A DNA stretch of 64,000 bases from Carettochelys insculpta (Eukaryota > Chordata > Testudines > Carettochelyidae): NCBI RefSeq assembly GCF_033958435.1, contig NC_134138.1, positions 193,847,298 to 193,911,297 of the forward strand, read 5' to 3'. The notes beneath the pieces were generated by a model that saw only the letters and a program-made list of their open reading frames with translations, was not told where the DNA came from and ran no database searches. The position numbers and the translations under genes are program-made. This document shows, piece by piece, positions 1 through 11,244 of the stretch (position 1 is the first letter of the stretch; each line of letters starts with the position of its first letter).

Positions 1-624
1 ATCCATGCCCCGGAGCACAGTGGAGGACACTTCTTAAACAGGAAGGGCTACCATTCAGTGATCCTCCAGGCCTTGGTGGACAGCCGGGGCCGCTTCCTGG
101 ACATATATGTTGGCTGGCCTGGCAGCACCCACGATGCCCGGGTATTCCGAAATTCGGGCCTGTGCTGCTGGCTGGAGGCGGGGACCTACATCCCCCAGCG
201 GGAGATCCCTGTGGGGGACACCACCATGCCCCTCTGTGTCATCACAGACGCGGCATACCCCCTCCGGCCCTGGCTCATGCACCCTTACACGGGCCATCTG
301 TCAGCCAGCCAGGAGCGCTTCAACATGCGCCTCAACCATGCGCGCCAGGTGGTTGAGTGCACATTTGGCCGCCTCAAAGGGCGCTGGAGGTGTCTCCTCA
401 CCCGCCTTGATGCGGGCCCCACCAACATCCCCCAGATTGTGGGCATGTGCAGCACCCTCCACAACCTGGTCGAGAGCAAGGGGGAGGCATTCTTTCAGGG
501 CTGGGCTGTGGAGGCTGGCAGGGTCGACGTGCAGCCACCTGCTGCCCCCAGTCGCCAGGTGGACCCCAAAGGGATCCGGGTCCGGGAGGCCCTGCAGGCC
601 CATTTTGATCAGGCCGCAGGGTGA
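1..624 (+). CDS. Harbinger (HARBI1-like) DDE transposase, C-terminal part
   Basis: This is the catalytic half of a DDE_Tnp_4-type transposase, a nuclear enzyme that cuts out and reinserts the element at a 3-bp TWA-type target. The frame is already open at base 1, so the N-terminus, with its helix-turn-helix and the first catalytic Asp (usually in an IDGTHI-type motif), lies before the window. What is present is a NRKGYHS stretch, then GSTHDARVF with the second Asp (about codon 45), then VVECTFGRLKGRW with the catalytic Glu (about codon 118), then a LHNLVE motif typical of the family. The frame runs 207 codons without a stop to TGA at 622-624, and an AATAAA signal follows at 732-737. It is the only one of the three transposase copies here that keeps the GxxHDARxF block. 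Whether it is functional cannot be judged without the missing N-terminal half. Confidence 0.88.
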   Translation: MHAPEHSGGHFLNRKGYHSVILQALVDSRGRFLDIYVGWPGSTHDARVFRNSGLCCWLEAGTYIPQREIPVGDTTMPLCVITDAAYPLRPWLMHPYTGHLSASQERFNMRLNHARQVVECTFGRLKGRWRCLLTRLDAGPTNIPQIVGMCSTLHNLVESKGEAFFQGWAVEAGRVDVQPPAAPSRQVDPKGIRVREALQAHFDQAAG

Positions 625-731
625 ATTCTGGCAGGCCCCCCGACTGTACCCCCCCCATCCTCCACAACACTCCCTGCCCCTACGTCCACACTACAGAGCA
701 CCCAAGAGCACCCCCCCACACTTTTCTTGCA

Positions 732-785
732 AATAAAAATAGACCTGTTGTTCATGAAACTACCAAACGTTGAACTCTTTTTATT
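732..785. terminator. Back-to-back poly(A) signals of convergent Harbinger genes
   Basis: AATAAA lies on plus at 732-737, downstream of the transposase stop. TTTATT at 780-785 reads AATAAA on minus and serves the oppositely oriented Myb-like gene. The two signals are about 45 bp apart, as expected for tail-to-tail genes. Confidence 0.6.
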
Positions 786-1214
786 ATTATATTATTTACA
801 ACAAATATAAATATTATATATATTATAATGATGATTAAGCGAAAAAAAGGGGAAGACAAGGAAGGGGAGAACTATTTACATGGGGGGGCAGGTATCATAA
901 AATAACAGGGGTCTAATACAAACTATATACAAAACACAAGTAAAAGGGGATATGTACAAAGGGGGGGCACGTCCTGGGCCCCGCACCTGCTAATGTCCAG
1001 CGCTGGGGGTGGGTGGCCGTGACCCGCGCCTCGGCCTCAGCCCTGGCTGGGGCTGGCTGGGGGCCAGGCGGACCGGCAGATATGGCCGGCGGGTGTCGGC
1101 AGGTCCCAGGTCCCCCTCGGCGGAAGGCCCCTCGGTGGTGGACGGCAGTGCGACGGCGGGTGGAGCAGCGGTTGGAGCGGCGGGTGGAGCAGGCAGGGCG
1201 GGCAGAGCAGCGGC

Positions 1215-2460
1215 CGGTGCAGCTTGGGGGGGCCAGGTAGTCGGCTATGCGCTCGAAAGTGCGCATAAAGACCCCCCCATGCCTCCTGGCGCTAGGCCAG
1301 AGCCCACTCCTGCAGATGGAGCCGCCGCTCCTCCACCCGCAGGCGCTGCTCTGAGACCTCCAGCTGCTGCCGGAGGATCGCCAGCAGCTGGGGGTCCGTC
1401 ACCATCCATAGGTGGTGCTGGGTCCGCTCTCGTCCCTGCCCTGGGGCTGGTCAGTGCTCCACCGAGGGGCTGGCCTGGAGTGATGGCCCCGGTGGGCTCT
1501 CCGGGACCACTGACACCTCGCTGGTGCTCTCCAGTCCCTCCAATGGTGCAGCCGCGGAACACGGGGGGGAAGAAGAGTGGAGACAGCCATTAGTGTGGCC
1601 CCCGAGCTGTGGCCCTTGTCCCCCCAACCCCTCTGCTGCTGGTTCCCCGTCCCCGTCCCCGGGATATGCTGCTGCTGCTGATGGGTGTCCCACCCCCTCC
1701 CCCCAGGGTACCCTAGGTTCCGCTCCCCCCATCCCCAGGGATGGGGCATGGCACTGTTGTGCTGGGGGGGCAGGGGCTGATGCACTCTTCTGAGGGACAT
1801 GCCACTGCTGTCCTTGGGGCCATGGTCATCTGGGCATGTGGAGGGCCCTGGTCATGTCTGCTGCCCCCGCCCCTCAACCCCAGGGGTGTGCACCGGGGGG
1901 GGTACATACCTGATGGTCCGCTCCCACGGTCGGGGGACACCCGGTGGGCGGACGCCCTGCTGGAGCTCCGGGACGGGATGGCGATCCGGAGCCCCCCATC
2001 GCTGGAGGAGGATCCCCCCTCCTCCTCCTCCTCCAGTGTCCCGGGGTGGGCTCCTGGGGGGCCCCTGGGGTGCGGGGCTTGCCTCCGGGGCAGACTCTGC
2101 CTCTGGGGCCTGCTGGGGCTCCTTGGCCGAGGTGTCAAGAGTGGCTGGAGGGGATGAGGTGTGCCGGGGGCCCAGGATTTCCCTGAGCTCCCTGTAAAAG
2201 GGGCAAGTGACGGGGGTGGCCCCAGATTGGCTGGCCGCATCCTGGGCCCGGGCATAACCCTGCCACAGCTCCTTAACCTTACTCCTGACGTGGTCAGGAG
2301 TGCGGGCAGGGTAACCCCGGGCGGCCAGGCCCTTGGCCAGCTGAGCGAACGCATCCACATTCCGCCTCTTGCTCCCCATTACCTGGAGCACCTCCTCCTC
2401 GCTCCAGAGTCCCAGCAGGTCCTGAAGCTCGGCCTCCGTCCAGGAGGGGCCCTGCTGCCT
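1215..2460 (-). pseudogene. Harbinger Myb/SANT-like DNA-binding protein (broken)
   Basis: Minus-strand frame. A trihelix/Myb-like domain begins with the WTEAELQDLL motif (Trp at 2440-2442), continues through a LW..EEEVLQ helix and ends with RTPDHVRSKVKELW near 2290-2250. In Harbinger elements this partner binds the termini and brings the transposase in. The domain is followed by a proline/serine-rich stretch with TCPFYRELREIL, then a splice-donor-like CAG|GTATGT at 1910/1909. The frame then resumes on minus between about 1600 and 1215 with a coiled-coil tail (LRQQLEVSEQRL) and FERIADYLAP at about 1265-1225. An in-frame stop upstream of the domain (near 2485), and stops and frameshifts in the second exon, mark it as a pseudogene. 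The acceptor site was not placed. The start codon is not clear. Confidence 0.72.
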
Positions 2461-2689
2461 CTTCCCCAGCTGGCTGCCAGCCTAGGAGCCCTGGCTCCCC
2501 TTGGGGGGGTGCTCTGGGGTCTCCTGGGGGGCTGGTGGGCGGCCATCGCAGTGGGGGGGGTGTCTCTGGGCTGCTGTGAGACGTGCAGGCTGGCCGTGTG
2601 GCTGTGCTGCCACCTGCATGCTCTCTCAGCTTCCTGCACAGGAAGGCAGGGGGCGGGGAGCTTTAAGGGGCTGCTGCACGCGGCGACCA

Positions 2690-2982
2690 TAGAGCTCAGG
2701 GGCTGGAGAGAGCGTCTCTCAACCCCTCAGCTGATGGCCGCCATGGCGGACCCCGCTATTTCGATGTTGCGGGATGCACATCGGCTACACGGGCCCTACT
2801 TTGACGTTCAACGTCGAAGTTGGGCGCTATTCCCATCTCCTGATGGGGATAGTGACTTCGACGTCTCGCCGCCTTATGTCGATGTCAACTGAGAAATAGC
2901 GCCCGCCACGTGTAGTCGTGGCGGGCGCTATTTCAAAGTTGGTGTGGCTACTTCGAAGTAGCTGGCACATGTAGACGCGGCT
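2690..2982. repeat. Harbinger copy A right terminal region (shared with MITE family)
   Basis: It holds a palindromic motif near 2795-2820 (TTTGACGTT-C-AACGTCGAA, one arm mutated), several TTCGAAGT-type motifs and the terminal sequence ACATGTAGACGCGGCT. It aligns by eye base for base with the ends of the three MITEs at 32510-33220, 58301-58982 and 62536-63057. It probably contains the transposase/Myb binding sites. Confidence 0.75.
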
Positions 2983-2985
2983 TAT

Positions 2986-4536
2986 GTGAGCCAAAAACAT
3001 AGATCCTTCCTTCTGAGAATAAACCTGCAGTCTCCTTAATCTCATATAAAAACAGTTTGGTTTAATTATGTAGATTTTTCCTGGAAAATATCTGCTGGCT
3101 GCAGAATTTAGGAAAGATATTTCAATTCAGGGCCTGCACCAAATTCAGAGGAGGATCTCAGGGATTCTACATAAATATGACATGCATCTTTCTGCCCTTT
3201 TAGCATATAAGATGTACCAACCTAGACTGAGTCTCTGATTCTACTGTCATGCAAAGGTAAATCAGGAGTGGCCCCAATGAGGACAGTGGCATTATCTTGC
3301 TGTGAAAACCAAACAAGATCAGAATCTTTGCCAACTTCCTTAGAAAGAAAAGTAGCAGATTGCAGAGCCACATAAATCTGCATAAATTTACATAAATAAA
3401 TCTAGATGTATTGAAAGGGGGAGAAAAATGAAGATGGAGCAAGGCTGACCCAGTGTTTTACTCTCCCCTGTTATCTTCCTCATCATTTCATTGTTTCCCC
3501 CCGCATCAGCATTTTTCCCTAAAAAACGTGTTCCATCCATCATCAGATCTTACTTCTCAGACTTTTCTCTCCACCTTCAGACCCCACAGGTACTTCCTGC
3601 AAACACACCACCACATCGTTATCCTAGAGGCATATGGGCCAGTATTCATTCAGTCTATTACTTGTCTCCCCTTTCTAAAATCATCTTTATTATTTTCTAG
3701 GCTTCTGTAGAATTTATATTTATCTATATTCCAATTATATACCTACACACATGAATAATTTACTATTTTCCAGTGTAATCTGCTTTTAGATACTTCCCAT
3801 TCAGATCTTTACCTTGTGACAAGCTGCCATATATCCCATTTTTTTTGGAAAAAAACCTTGATTATTTGTTGAACTTTAATAAGCTATTTTCGGCATCCCA
3901 TGATATTCTGATAGGTTTGTCATTTTCTGAGCAGTAAATATTTTAAAATCCATAAGGTTGAACTCAAAATATGACTTTCACATTTCACATCAACAAAGCA
4001 GTAAATACTGTGATCAAAGCACTAGAGTAAGACATCAGCAATGTAATACAACAGCCTGTATAACTAAACGCCCATGAGCAGCTTTTAAACTCTATAACAA
4101 ATCTATTGCATATACTCAAAGAGGTGCATATATCATTGCATATGCCTTTGTTGTGCACTGTGATACCTATGACATCTGACGCTACCTTAGCCCTATTATT
4201 AAATATGGAAACATTGATAAATAGCTTGAAATTCTATGTATTTTTTCAGCATTGACTGAAAAAGGAGCCAGTTTGCCTCATTCTTTCTCAGAGGCTAGCG
4301 GGAGGATGAGAGAGAGAAGGTTTCATGGAGCTGCCCTCAAACACCAGATAACTGGCAAAAACAAGCAAATCCCTTTGATCTGGGCAGTGAAAGAACTGCT
4401 CCCTGGAAGCACAAAGCAACTAGGGCAGTGACAGGATGGGAATAGGGCTCTGGTCCTACCCCATTTCTTCAGCTGCTTGCAAAGCTGCTCCGGTGTGCTG
4501 CAGGTAGCAGGCCCCACCATCGCTGTACCCATGAGC
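2986..4536. other. AT-rich stretch, no gene recognised
   Basis: No recognisable coding, RNA or repeat signature was found. Open frames here are short and not protein-like. Confidence 0.5.
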
Positions 4537-5218
4537 CAGGAGATTCTCACCAGCAACCACAGGCTATACTACAATAATGCCAATCCTGGAACTTTTCCTT
4601 GCAACAGGTCCCATTGCCAACTTTGTCCACATATCTATTCTGGAGATACCATCACTGAACCTAACCCGGTTACTCACAGAATCATGGGCACATTCTCATG
4701 TTTCTCAACTAACATCATATATGCCATCATGTGCCAACAATGCCCATATACTATGTACATAAGACAAATGGTAAACACTCTTTGACAAAGAATAAATGGA
4801 CATAAAACAGACATCAGAAAATTCTTAATTCACAAGCCTGTCAGCCAGCACTTTAATGGAGTGGGCCATTCTATTAATGACCTGGCACTCTCTTTTATAT
4901 TCAAATTCGACACATTAACACATGGTTTAACTGGGACAGCAATTACCCGGCCCATTATAAGGACACTTTTACATACTTTGCTTTATCTGACTCTTGACTT
5001 CCCCTCCTCCTACCGCCCCTCTGCTGTTCTGATTTGCCCACCTTGATTACACATTTTCTGATTTGTCTACCTTGATTACAATTTTTGGTTCTCTGTGCCT
5101 TAAATATTGAGTCTGTTCTGGTACAGCTGTGATCTGAAGAAGTGGGTCTGTCCCATGAAAGCTCGTCACCTAATAAATTATTTTGTTAGTCTTTAAAGTG
5201 CTACTGGACTGCCTTTTT
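4537..5218 (+). mobile_element. Penelope-like element (PLE) fragment with GIY-YIG remnant and 3' tail
   Basis: From 4537 the sequence is closely similar to the PLE at 15208-15940. It encodes, with frame breaks, the C-terminal GIY-YIG nicking endonuclease region: a CPHIYSGDTI stretch with paired cysteines, NIIYAIMCQQCP, then YIRQ where YIGQ is expected, then a shifted QRINGHKTDI. The active-site Gly is changed and the frame stops at about 4783, so the copy is dead. It continues into the characteristic 3' tail (CTGAAGAAGTGGGTCTGTCC at about 5136, then TAATAAATTATTTTGTTAGTC and a T-rich end). Confidence 0.8.
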
Positions 5219-5741
5219 GTTTTGATACTAAGAGAAAATGTTAGCTTCATCTATAGCTTCCCTCCTTCTACATATATTACTTTTAAACTTCAAGCTACTC
5301 CCCTCTGTTTGCCATATATTTAATTTTGGTAAGCTCTGCCTACTGCCCAACATCAAAGGAACATACCATGTTTCCAGGTCACCCACTCAAATCTCCCAGC
5401 CCTTGAAGTTTGTTCAAGATATCGCCTACTTTACACTTCATTGGCATCAAAGTCTCTTTGGCTCTGCCCAGTCTTTTGTGAAATCAAGAGTATGGCCCTG
5501 ATTCTCTTCAACCTGCATCACTTACCCTACAAGTCGATTGGTTTTGGCTGAGTCACTTCCAGCTCCCATTGGTGTGAGAAGAAAAACAGACTCAACACCA
5601 CTGACTGCACCAGCTCTCCAGTAACATGTTCTTGTGCATGAGCAAAGGAGGGCATTAACTGGATCAGGCATAGTCCTTTATAATTATGAACTATATGACT
5701 TAAAAGCAGATAAGTCAATGAGGGAGGAGTCATGTAGCACC
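5219..5741. other. No gene recognised
   Basis: Unique-looking sequence between a PLE tail and a MITE. Nothing supported was found. Confidence 0.45.
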
Positions 5742-6270
5742 TTAGGGTACGTTTACACTAGGAAATTAAATGGAATTTATTAAAGTCAATCTTGTAGCAC
5801 CCCCTTTTGTAAAGTTAAGGGTGCACGTCTACATGGCCACACAAAGTTGATGGAGTGTGTCCCCATTAGGGTGGGTAACCTTGACTTTGTCAGGAATACA
5901 CTCTGGGTACCTATATGCTGTTCCTGCTGTCGGTGCTGGGACTAAGCTCCCAGGTTCTGACAAGGAAGGAAAGTGCTACAAGGGCTTCTGGAGGTGTGTC
6001 ATCAGCTTCCCATACTGCACTTCTCTCCTCCCCCTCCCTTTGGAAAGCAATGGAAAAAGTGTTTTCACATCCTTTTTTCATATCCTTGCAGACGCCATTG
6101 CATGGTTAACATGGAACCCATCCAGCTTCAGACTGTTATGGCAAGTCTTATGAGCACCACATGCATTGTGCTGTGTGGGACTGCAGAGCGTAAGCAGCCT
6201 TCTGAGCAATGAAGACTCTGAGGAGGACACAGACATACACGAAAATGTATGTGCTGGCATTAGTTTTATA
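5742..6270. mobile_element. MITE / Harbinger 5'-end remnant
   Basis: It begins TTAGGGTACGTTTACACTA, a terminal inverted repeat type shared with other elements here (compare 13378 and 58301). The interior carries repeated GTCAATCTTGTAGCACC and AACCTTGACTTTGTC motifs typical of Harbinger ends. At 6107-6260 a frame opening MEPIQLQTVMASLMSTT and then, after a shift, NEDSEEDTDIHE resembles the acidic leader I recall ahead of HARBI1-like transposases. The far end is not defined, and no target duplication was found. Confidence 0.45.
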
Positions 6271-6512
6271 AATGCTATTCAGTAAAAATTAACAGTCACG
6301 ATCAACCTGAACTAAGAGTTTCCAAACTTTTTCCACATCTGTTTAGCTTTAATATTTTTGCCCATTCTTCTTTGCAAGGGCTTTCCCCAGACCTGCAGCC
6401 AGCCCTTGAGAGCTTTGAAGAGCTTCATGAATAGCTGCTGCATGGTGCTCGCACAGGTGGCTGCGGCAGCAGCTTCCTGCATAATCTTGCTTATAGTGTG
6501 CTATACAGGGCA

Positions 6513-6934
6513 AAAAAGCAGTCCAGTAGCACTTTAAAGACTAACAAAATGATTTATTAGGTGATGAGCTTTCGTAGGACGGACCCACTTCTTCAGACCA
6601 TAGCCAGACCAGAACAGACTCAATATTTAAGGCACAGAGAACCAAAAATAATAATCAAGGTTGACAAATCAGAAAAATGTTATCAAGGTGAAGCCCTCTG
6701 CTCTCTGATTCGCTCACCTTGATAACATTTTTCTGATCTGTCAACCTTGATTACTGTTTTTGGTTCTCTGTGCCTTAAATATTGAGTCTGCGCTGGTGTG
6801 GCTGTGGTCTGAAGAAGTGGGTCCGTCCCACGAAAGCTCGTCACCTAATAAATCATTTTGTTAGTCTTTAAAGTGCTACTGGACTGCTTTTTTTTCATAG
6901 TGTATAGACTAGCACGGCTATCTCTCTGTTACTG
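6513..6934. mobile_element. PLE-tail foldback element with 9-bp target duplication
   Basis: Two nearly perfect inverted arms of a PLE 3' tail (left 6512-6691, right 6714-6895) flank a 22-bp loop. Each arm carries the CTGAAGAAGTGGG / TTAGTCTTTAAAGTGC signature. A short tail follows (AGACTAGCACGGCTATCTCT). TACAGGGCA occurs at 6504-6512 and again at 6935-6943, so the whole foldback was inserted as one unit. Confidence 0.8.
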
Positions 6935-6943
6935 TACAGGGCA

Positions 6944-7868
6944 CGATTTGATTCAGAGTCTGCAATATTGTTTCTATTTCTTGTATGTGCTCTGAGCTGC
7001 TTCAGGCAGAGAATGTTCCTAACAGTGCGTGTGGACTTGTTTGTCCCTTCGTGACTCTCTCGGCCTGTAAATACAGGAGGATGTTTGAGTAAAACCATGA
7101 GCAGGGTCACTGTGGGAGGAATGAGGGTGGAGAAGGGGCAGCTTCCCTGGGGCCCAGCATTTTAAAAGGACCTCGAACTTCCAGCCACCACCCAAGAGGC
7201 AGCACTTCAGGACTGGCTGGGGGAGGCTAGCTGCAGCCCAGCTGCTTCTGCCCCAGATCCCACCGCTTCCAGGGGCCCAGAGCCAGCTCCCCACCCTCTC
7301 CGAAGGGGGCCCGGCAATTCTGTCAGCAGCCCTGCCTAAGAGACTCTGTGAGGAAACCACAGAAGTGTCTTACTCACTGATAGGCAGCTCTACTTTAGGG
7401 ATAAAAATGAATGCAAGACAAATAGGCCTTTTCTCTGGAGGGTAAAACTTGCACTTTAATTTCTTGCCCTTCAAATTAGCTCCAACAGTAACGGATGGTG
7501 CCGTACTTCCAAACTGGCTTCACTAATACAGCACTGTGCTTTCACTTCTTGGGTGCGTTTTTCTCTCTTTAGTCAACGCAGTTTTCTTTTGGTGCATGCA
7601 AAGCGCTCTCATGTTGTCTTACAGTGCTCTGTGGCTCACTGAAGAACGGCCCTGGCCCATGTGTCGGTAAGTGCCCACAATCATGTCTTTTCCTCACAGC
7701 TGAGCTAGAGGGATGAACACAATGATGTCTTCCTTTGTATTGGCCCTAAACCGATCTGTTTATGGGGCATTTCCATATATTGTGCTGTATTTGTTGTAGG
7801 TGTATTAAGTAAAAAGCAGTGAAGTTATACTAGACTAGAAGATGTAACAAAAATAGCTTTAAATAGAG
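6944..7868. other. No gene recognised
   Basis: A GC-rich patch at 7090-7340 and unique sequence after it. No convincing exon or repeat signature. Confidence 0.45.
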
Positions 7869-7995
7869 TCAGAGAGGTAGCCGTGTTAGTCTGTACTCCA
7901 ACAAAACACAAAGTGGGTCTGTCCCGTAAAAGCTCATCACCGAATAACTCATTTTGTTAGTCTTTGAAGTGCTACATTTCTGCTGCTTTGTTTTG
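7869..7995. mobile_element. Short PLE-tail insertion, 11-bp target duplication
   Basis: Contains GAGGTAGCCGTGTTAGTCTG, then AAGTGGGTCTGTCCCG, AAAGCTCATCACC and TTTTGTTAGTCTTTGAAGTGC, the standard PLE-tail order. TTTAAATAGAG is repeated at 7858-7868 and 7996-8006. Confidence 0.75.
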
Positions 7996-8006
7996 TTTAA
8001 ATAGAG

Positions 8007-8828
8007 GATATTTTTTAGTCTCTCTGTACCATCATCGATGAATGGAATATAATGTTTAGTCTCATTGCAACCTCTCTCTGGGGTGGAGTGTGGGTATAGT
8101 ACTATATCTACAGGTACGTAGACGTTTCATGCTCCAGTTTGCGTGCACTGCTGGGAGGGAAGGTGGTACTGCAAAGGGGAAGTAAATTAGCAACCTGCCA
8201 CTCCCACTATTAGAGAAGGTACATTCAATCAGCGTCTTTCTTGGTGGCGTGTGGAGCCCAGGACACCCCCAGAGACCAGATCCAGGGAATTACAGGGGAG
8301 GCCTGTAGCCAGTAGCAGGGGGCAGCCCCCCGCCCCTCCCAGCACTCACCGTGGCAGTGGGAAGTGAAGTGACCCTGCCCCAGCCTATGCTCCTTGAGCC
8401 TGGTTCCCAGTGGTGTTGCTCAGGGAAGCGGAGCAGGCTCAGACTGGGGCACTCCACTTCCTGTCCCTGCCACAAAGTGGAGTAACCCAGATGGGAGACG
8501 ACAAAGCACAGCAGGCTGCTGGGTCACTCTGCTGCCTATGGCTCCCATGGTGAGTGTTGGGGTGTACTCAGCCTGCTACTGCTGCCCCGTCCAGGTAATC
8601 TCCCAGGCCTCCCTAGGCCCTGCAGGGCCCCCCGGAATCACAGGGCCTGGGGCAACTGCCTCAAACTGTTCCTACATAGGACAGCTCTGCGTATAATCCC
8701 ACAGGAATACATACAACTGCATTTTTAATGCTACGGAGCTGCAAAGATATTAACCCTAATTCAACAAGGTTTCAATTTAGTTCAGTAAAGTTCATCTTAA
8801 TTTCATCAGCTTTGTCCAGGATGTTGTC
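8007..8828. other. No gene recognised
   Basis: Moderately GC-rich sequence with only short, unconvincing open frames on both strands. Confidence 0.4.
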
Positions 8829-9170
8829 TAGCGTTGCCAGACATCCTGCAGTGTGCAGGACAGACCCGAATTTCCCTGACACGTCCTGTGTCCTACATTT
8901 ACGTAAAACTGTCACGCCAGATATTTTCAGGTCAATGGGGGATACAGGATTTGTCAGGGAACTTCCCCGCCCCACTGGGGTTGCTGTGGCTAGGACCACT
9001 GGTGGGGCTCAGCGCTTCAGTTGGCTTTTAGCCATGGGGCTGCAGGGTTCCCTCTGTCTCCCCCCAGGCCAGGCATCCTGTGGCTGGGACTGCCAATACC
9101 CCTCCCGCTGGGACGCCTGTGGCTGAGGCTGCCTGTCCCACATATGTTTTCCAAAAATCTGGCAACCCTA
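8829..9170. mobile_element. hAT-type MITE with 8-bp target duplication
   Basis: The terminal inverted repeats are TAGCGTTGCCAGA at the left and TCTGGCAACCCTA at the right. The flanks ATGTTGTC (8821-8828) and ATATTGTC (9171-9178) match at 7 of 8 bases, the duplication length expected of hAT transposases. 342 bp, with no coding capacity. Confidence 0.65.
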
Positions 9171-9178
9171 ATATTGTC

Positions 9179-10218
9179 ACGTGCTACTGTGTCTGGAAGA
9201 CATTTCTCCTGCGGAGCACTGTGCCTTGGGAGGCCTAGGAAATGCTGCAATAGGGTGACTTGCCTAATGGGCTGGAGTGTCTGGGACTAAGCCATCCCTG
9301 ATAAGTCCCACCTGAGGGGAACTGGGCAGTTCCCTGTGAAGTGCAGAAAACCCCCAGTGTTGACCAGCCCTCAGTGACTTCAGAGAAGAGGGAAGTCCAG
9401 AGAGCTGCAGCTGTATAGGGGATGCAGGGAGACAAATAAAGGTCTCTGTAGGACTTTGACATGAGGGACAATGGATGCTAGAGCCCATGGAATAGGTAAC
9501 TCCTTGGAAGTAAGAAACAGTGACTGTGTTTGGGACCAGATGTCTGAGCCCCAGCAAGTGAGAGCCTGGAAATCCATCTGGGATGGAAGAAGTATCTGAG
9601 TGGGAGAGAAAACACCAGAGTGAAGTGCGGACTTTCTCTGTGTGGGGTGGGAATTGACTTTTGTTTGGCACTCTGGACTCTGGCATGCTGGTTCTGGTAT
9701 TAAACTAGCTCCAAGCAGAATGAGCTCTAAGGGGGGCCCTGAAGGGAGGAGAAGCAGAAGTGGGAAGCCTGCAGACACATCCCTAATTAAGAGGTGTTGC
9801 TCAGCGCACAGCAGTCCTCTTACAGAGGCCAGCTCCCAAAAACTGTGTCACTCAGCCTGCCTGGCCACAGCTCCATGCTGTCAAATTAGCCTTCACCAAA
9901 TTAGCCTATGCTAGGGTTCATTATCACATGCTAACTGATGCTTTACATTCAAAAATGGCCAGAGGGGGGAAAGTGTCAGGCAGAACCAGGCATGTTGATG
10001 CAGCTGCACTTACTCTAGTACTGTCTCCGGTAGGCTGGCTTCCTGTACCTCCCTCTCTCCCACTAGCTCCCCCATTTCAGTACAGTCAGGCATGACATTG
10101 CCGCTGAGTCCTACACCACGCCTCATAAATGTGCCAGCCTCTTGATGGGGCAAGCTGCTTGTCAGGTCAAATCTCCTCCGCTTCCCAAAGGCTGTCTCTC
10201 TCTCTTTTGTGCGCTTAC
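9179..10218. other. No gene recognised
   Basis: Longest open frame is a 140-codon minus frame (9264-9686) with low-complexity composition and no motif. No repeat family recognised. Confidence 0.4.
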
Positions 10219-10366
10219 CTCCCCTATATTTTTGTGAGCTGGGCTGAGAACATATTGGTTCCTCCGGAGAATTTGGGATTTGGTTTTTCATGTTTATTGA
10301 AAAAACAAAAGCCCCCAGAGCAGTCAGAGCTAAGAAAGCTGCCATTAAACAAGCCAGCCACAGGCC
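10219..10366 (-). CDS. Candidate host-gene internal exon encoding a transmembrane segment
   Basis: On the minus strand a pyrimidine-rich tract ends in CCCCCAG immediately before 10366, and the exon ends ...GGGGAG|GTAAGC at 10219/10218, both close to splice consensus. The 148-bp exon is open throughout in one frame (phase 0 in, phase 1 out). It encodes about 49 residues: a hydrophobic helix of roughly 24 residues (LWLACLMAAFLALTALGAF, then VFSIN), then a polar stalk with IPNSPEEP and one Cys. This layout suits a type II or single-pass membrane protein. The stalk motif IPNSP recalls TNF-superfamily CD30 ligand, but the match is only a few residues and I do not assign the gene. No further exon was recognised in the window. 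It is the only convincing non-transposon coding signal seen. Confidence 0.42.
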
Positions 10367-10960
10367 CTGGGGGAGGAATGGAGGAGGGGGCAATGAGTTT
10401 AGGGCTTTCCTTATTTATTTTTATTGCCTTCAGCTTTTCAGGTTAATTTTCTTTCTTCCTTGGGGAACTACAATTTAAAAGCTTGCTTGAAGTGTGTTGC
10501 AGCATTAGGGTCTTTCTTTTTTAAACTAGGCAATAACTTCTTTCCCCATATTTCTCCCTAATAGAAATTCAGCCTAGGAGGGGATCAAGTTGTAATTTTT
10601 TATTTATGCTTTTAAATCGTATTTGGATACACAAGCACAGCATCTCCAAATCTGGGGTGCTCGGTGACCAGAGTATGGTCGGTATTTTTGTACGTACAAG
10701 CTTGCTGCTGTCCTGTGCTCTCTGACTGGCAAAATTCAACTTTCATTTTAAGTTGTGGTTAACTTAGCACGTCTTGAGCTCTACGAACCAAAGTCTGCCC
10801 CTGAGACTAGCATCTTTCAGATGCACTTGGAGGCTGGCTGGGTAACAACCATTTCTAGACCAGTGCTAGATGTTTTTCCTTCCTTCCCATCTAACCTTGT
10901 GAAAGGTGTGCCATAGGGTTTGCTGTCCTAAGGAGCAGATCAGGGAATCAGAGCTATAAC
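10367..10960. other. Non-coding, possible intron of the candidate exon at 10219-10366
   Basis: AT-rich, no motif recognised apart from the polypyrimidine tract next to the exon. Confidence 0.35.
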
Positions 10961-11244
10961 TAAGGGTGTGTCTTCCCTACACAGAAGATCGATCCGGTCA
11001 GGATCAATCTTCTGGGGTTCAGTTTTTGCACACCTAGTTGGGGTGCATGAAATTGAAATATTAGGGGTCACCGGTTGGGTCGAGGACTAAGGGAGACCAA
11101 TGGGAGAGTTTCTCCCGTCACCCTCCCTCTATGAGGATGGCCAGGTAAGTCGATTGTAGATAAATTGATTCTATCTGCCCAATAGCCATAGCTAGAACTG
11201 CGTCTCTAAAATCGACTTTATTGTCTAGTGTAGACCTGGCCTTA
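10961..11244. mobile_element. MITE, about 280 bp
   Basis: The ends are TAAGGGTGTGTCT and AGACCTGGCCTTA, imperfect inverted repeats. The interior has GATCGATCC/GGATCAATC and GTCGATTG/AATCGACT motif pairs. The flanking TAA and TTA fit a TWA-type 3-bp target with one mismatch, suggesting a Harbinger-mobilised element. Confidence 0.6.

Larger units (their letters stand above)
1..2985. mobile_element. PIF/Harbinger DNA transposon copy A (left end outside window)
   Basis: The element holds a plus-strand DDE transposase at its left and a minus-strand Myb/SANT-like gene at its right, facing each other, which is a known two-gene Harbinger plan. The right terminus is a region rich in TTCGAA and TCGACGT motifs, ending in GTAGACGCGGCT at 2971-2982 and followed by TAT, a possible 3-bp target duplication whose partner lies outside the window. 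The last 300 bp are closely similar to the right halves of three short elements at 32510-33220, 58301-58982 and 62536-63057, which identifies this as their likely autonomous relative. Confidence 0.85.
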
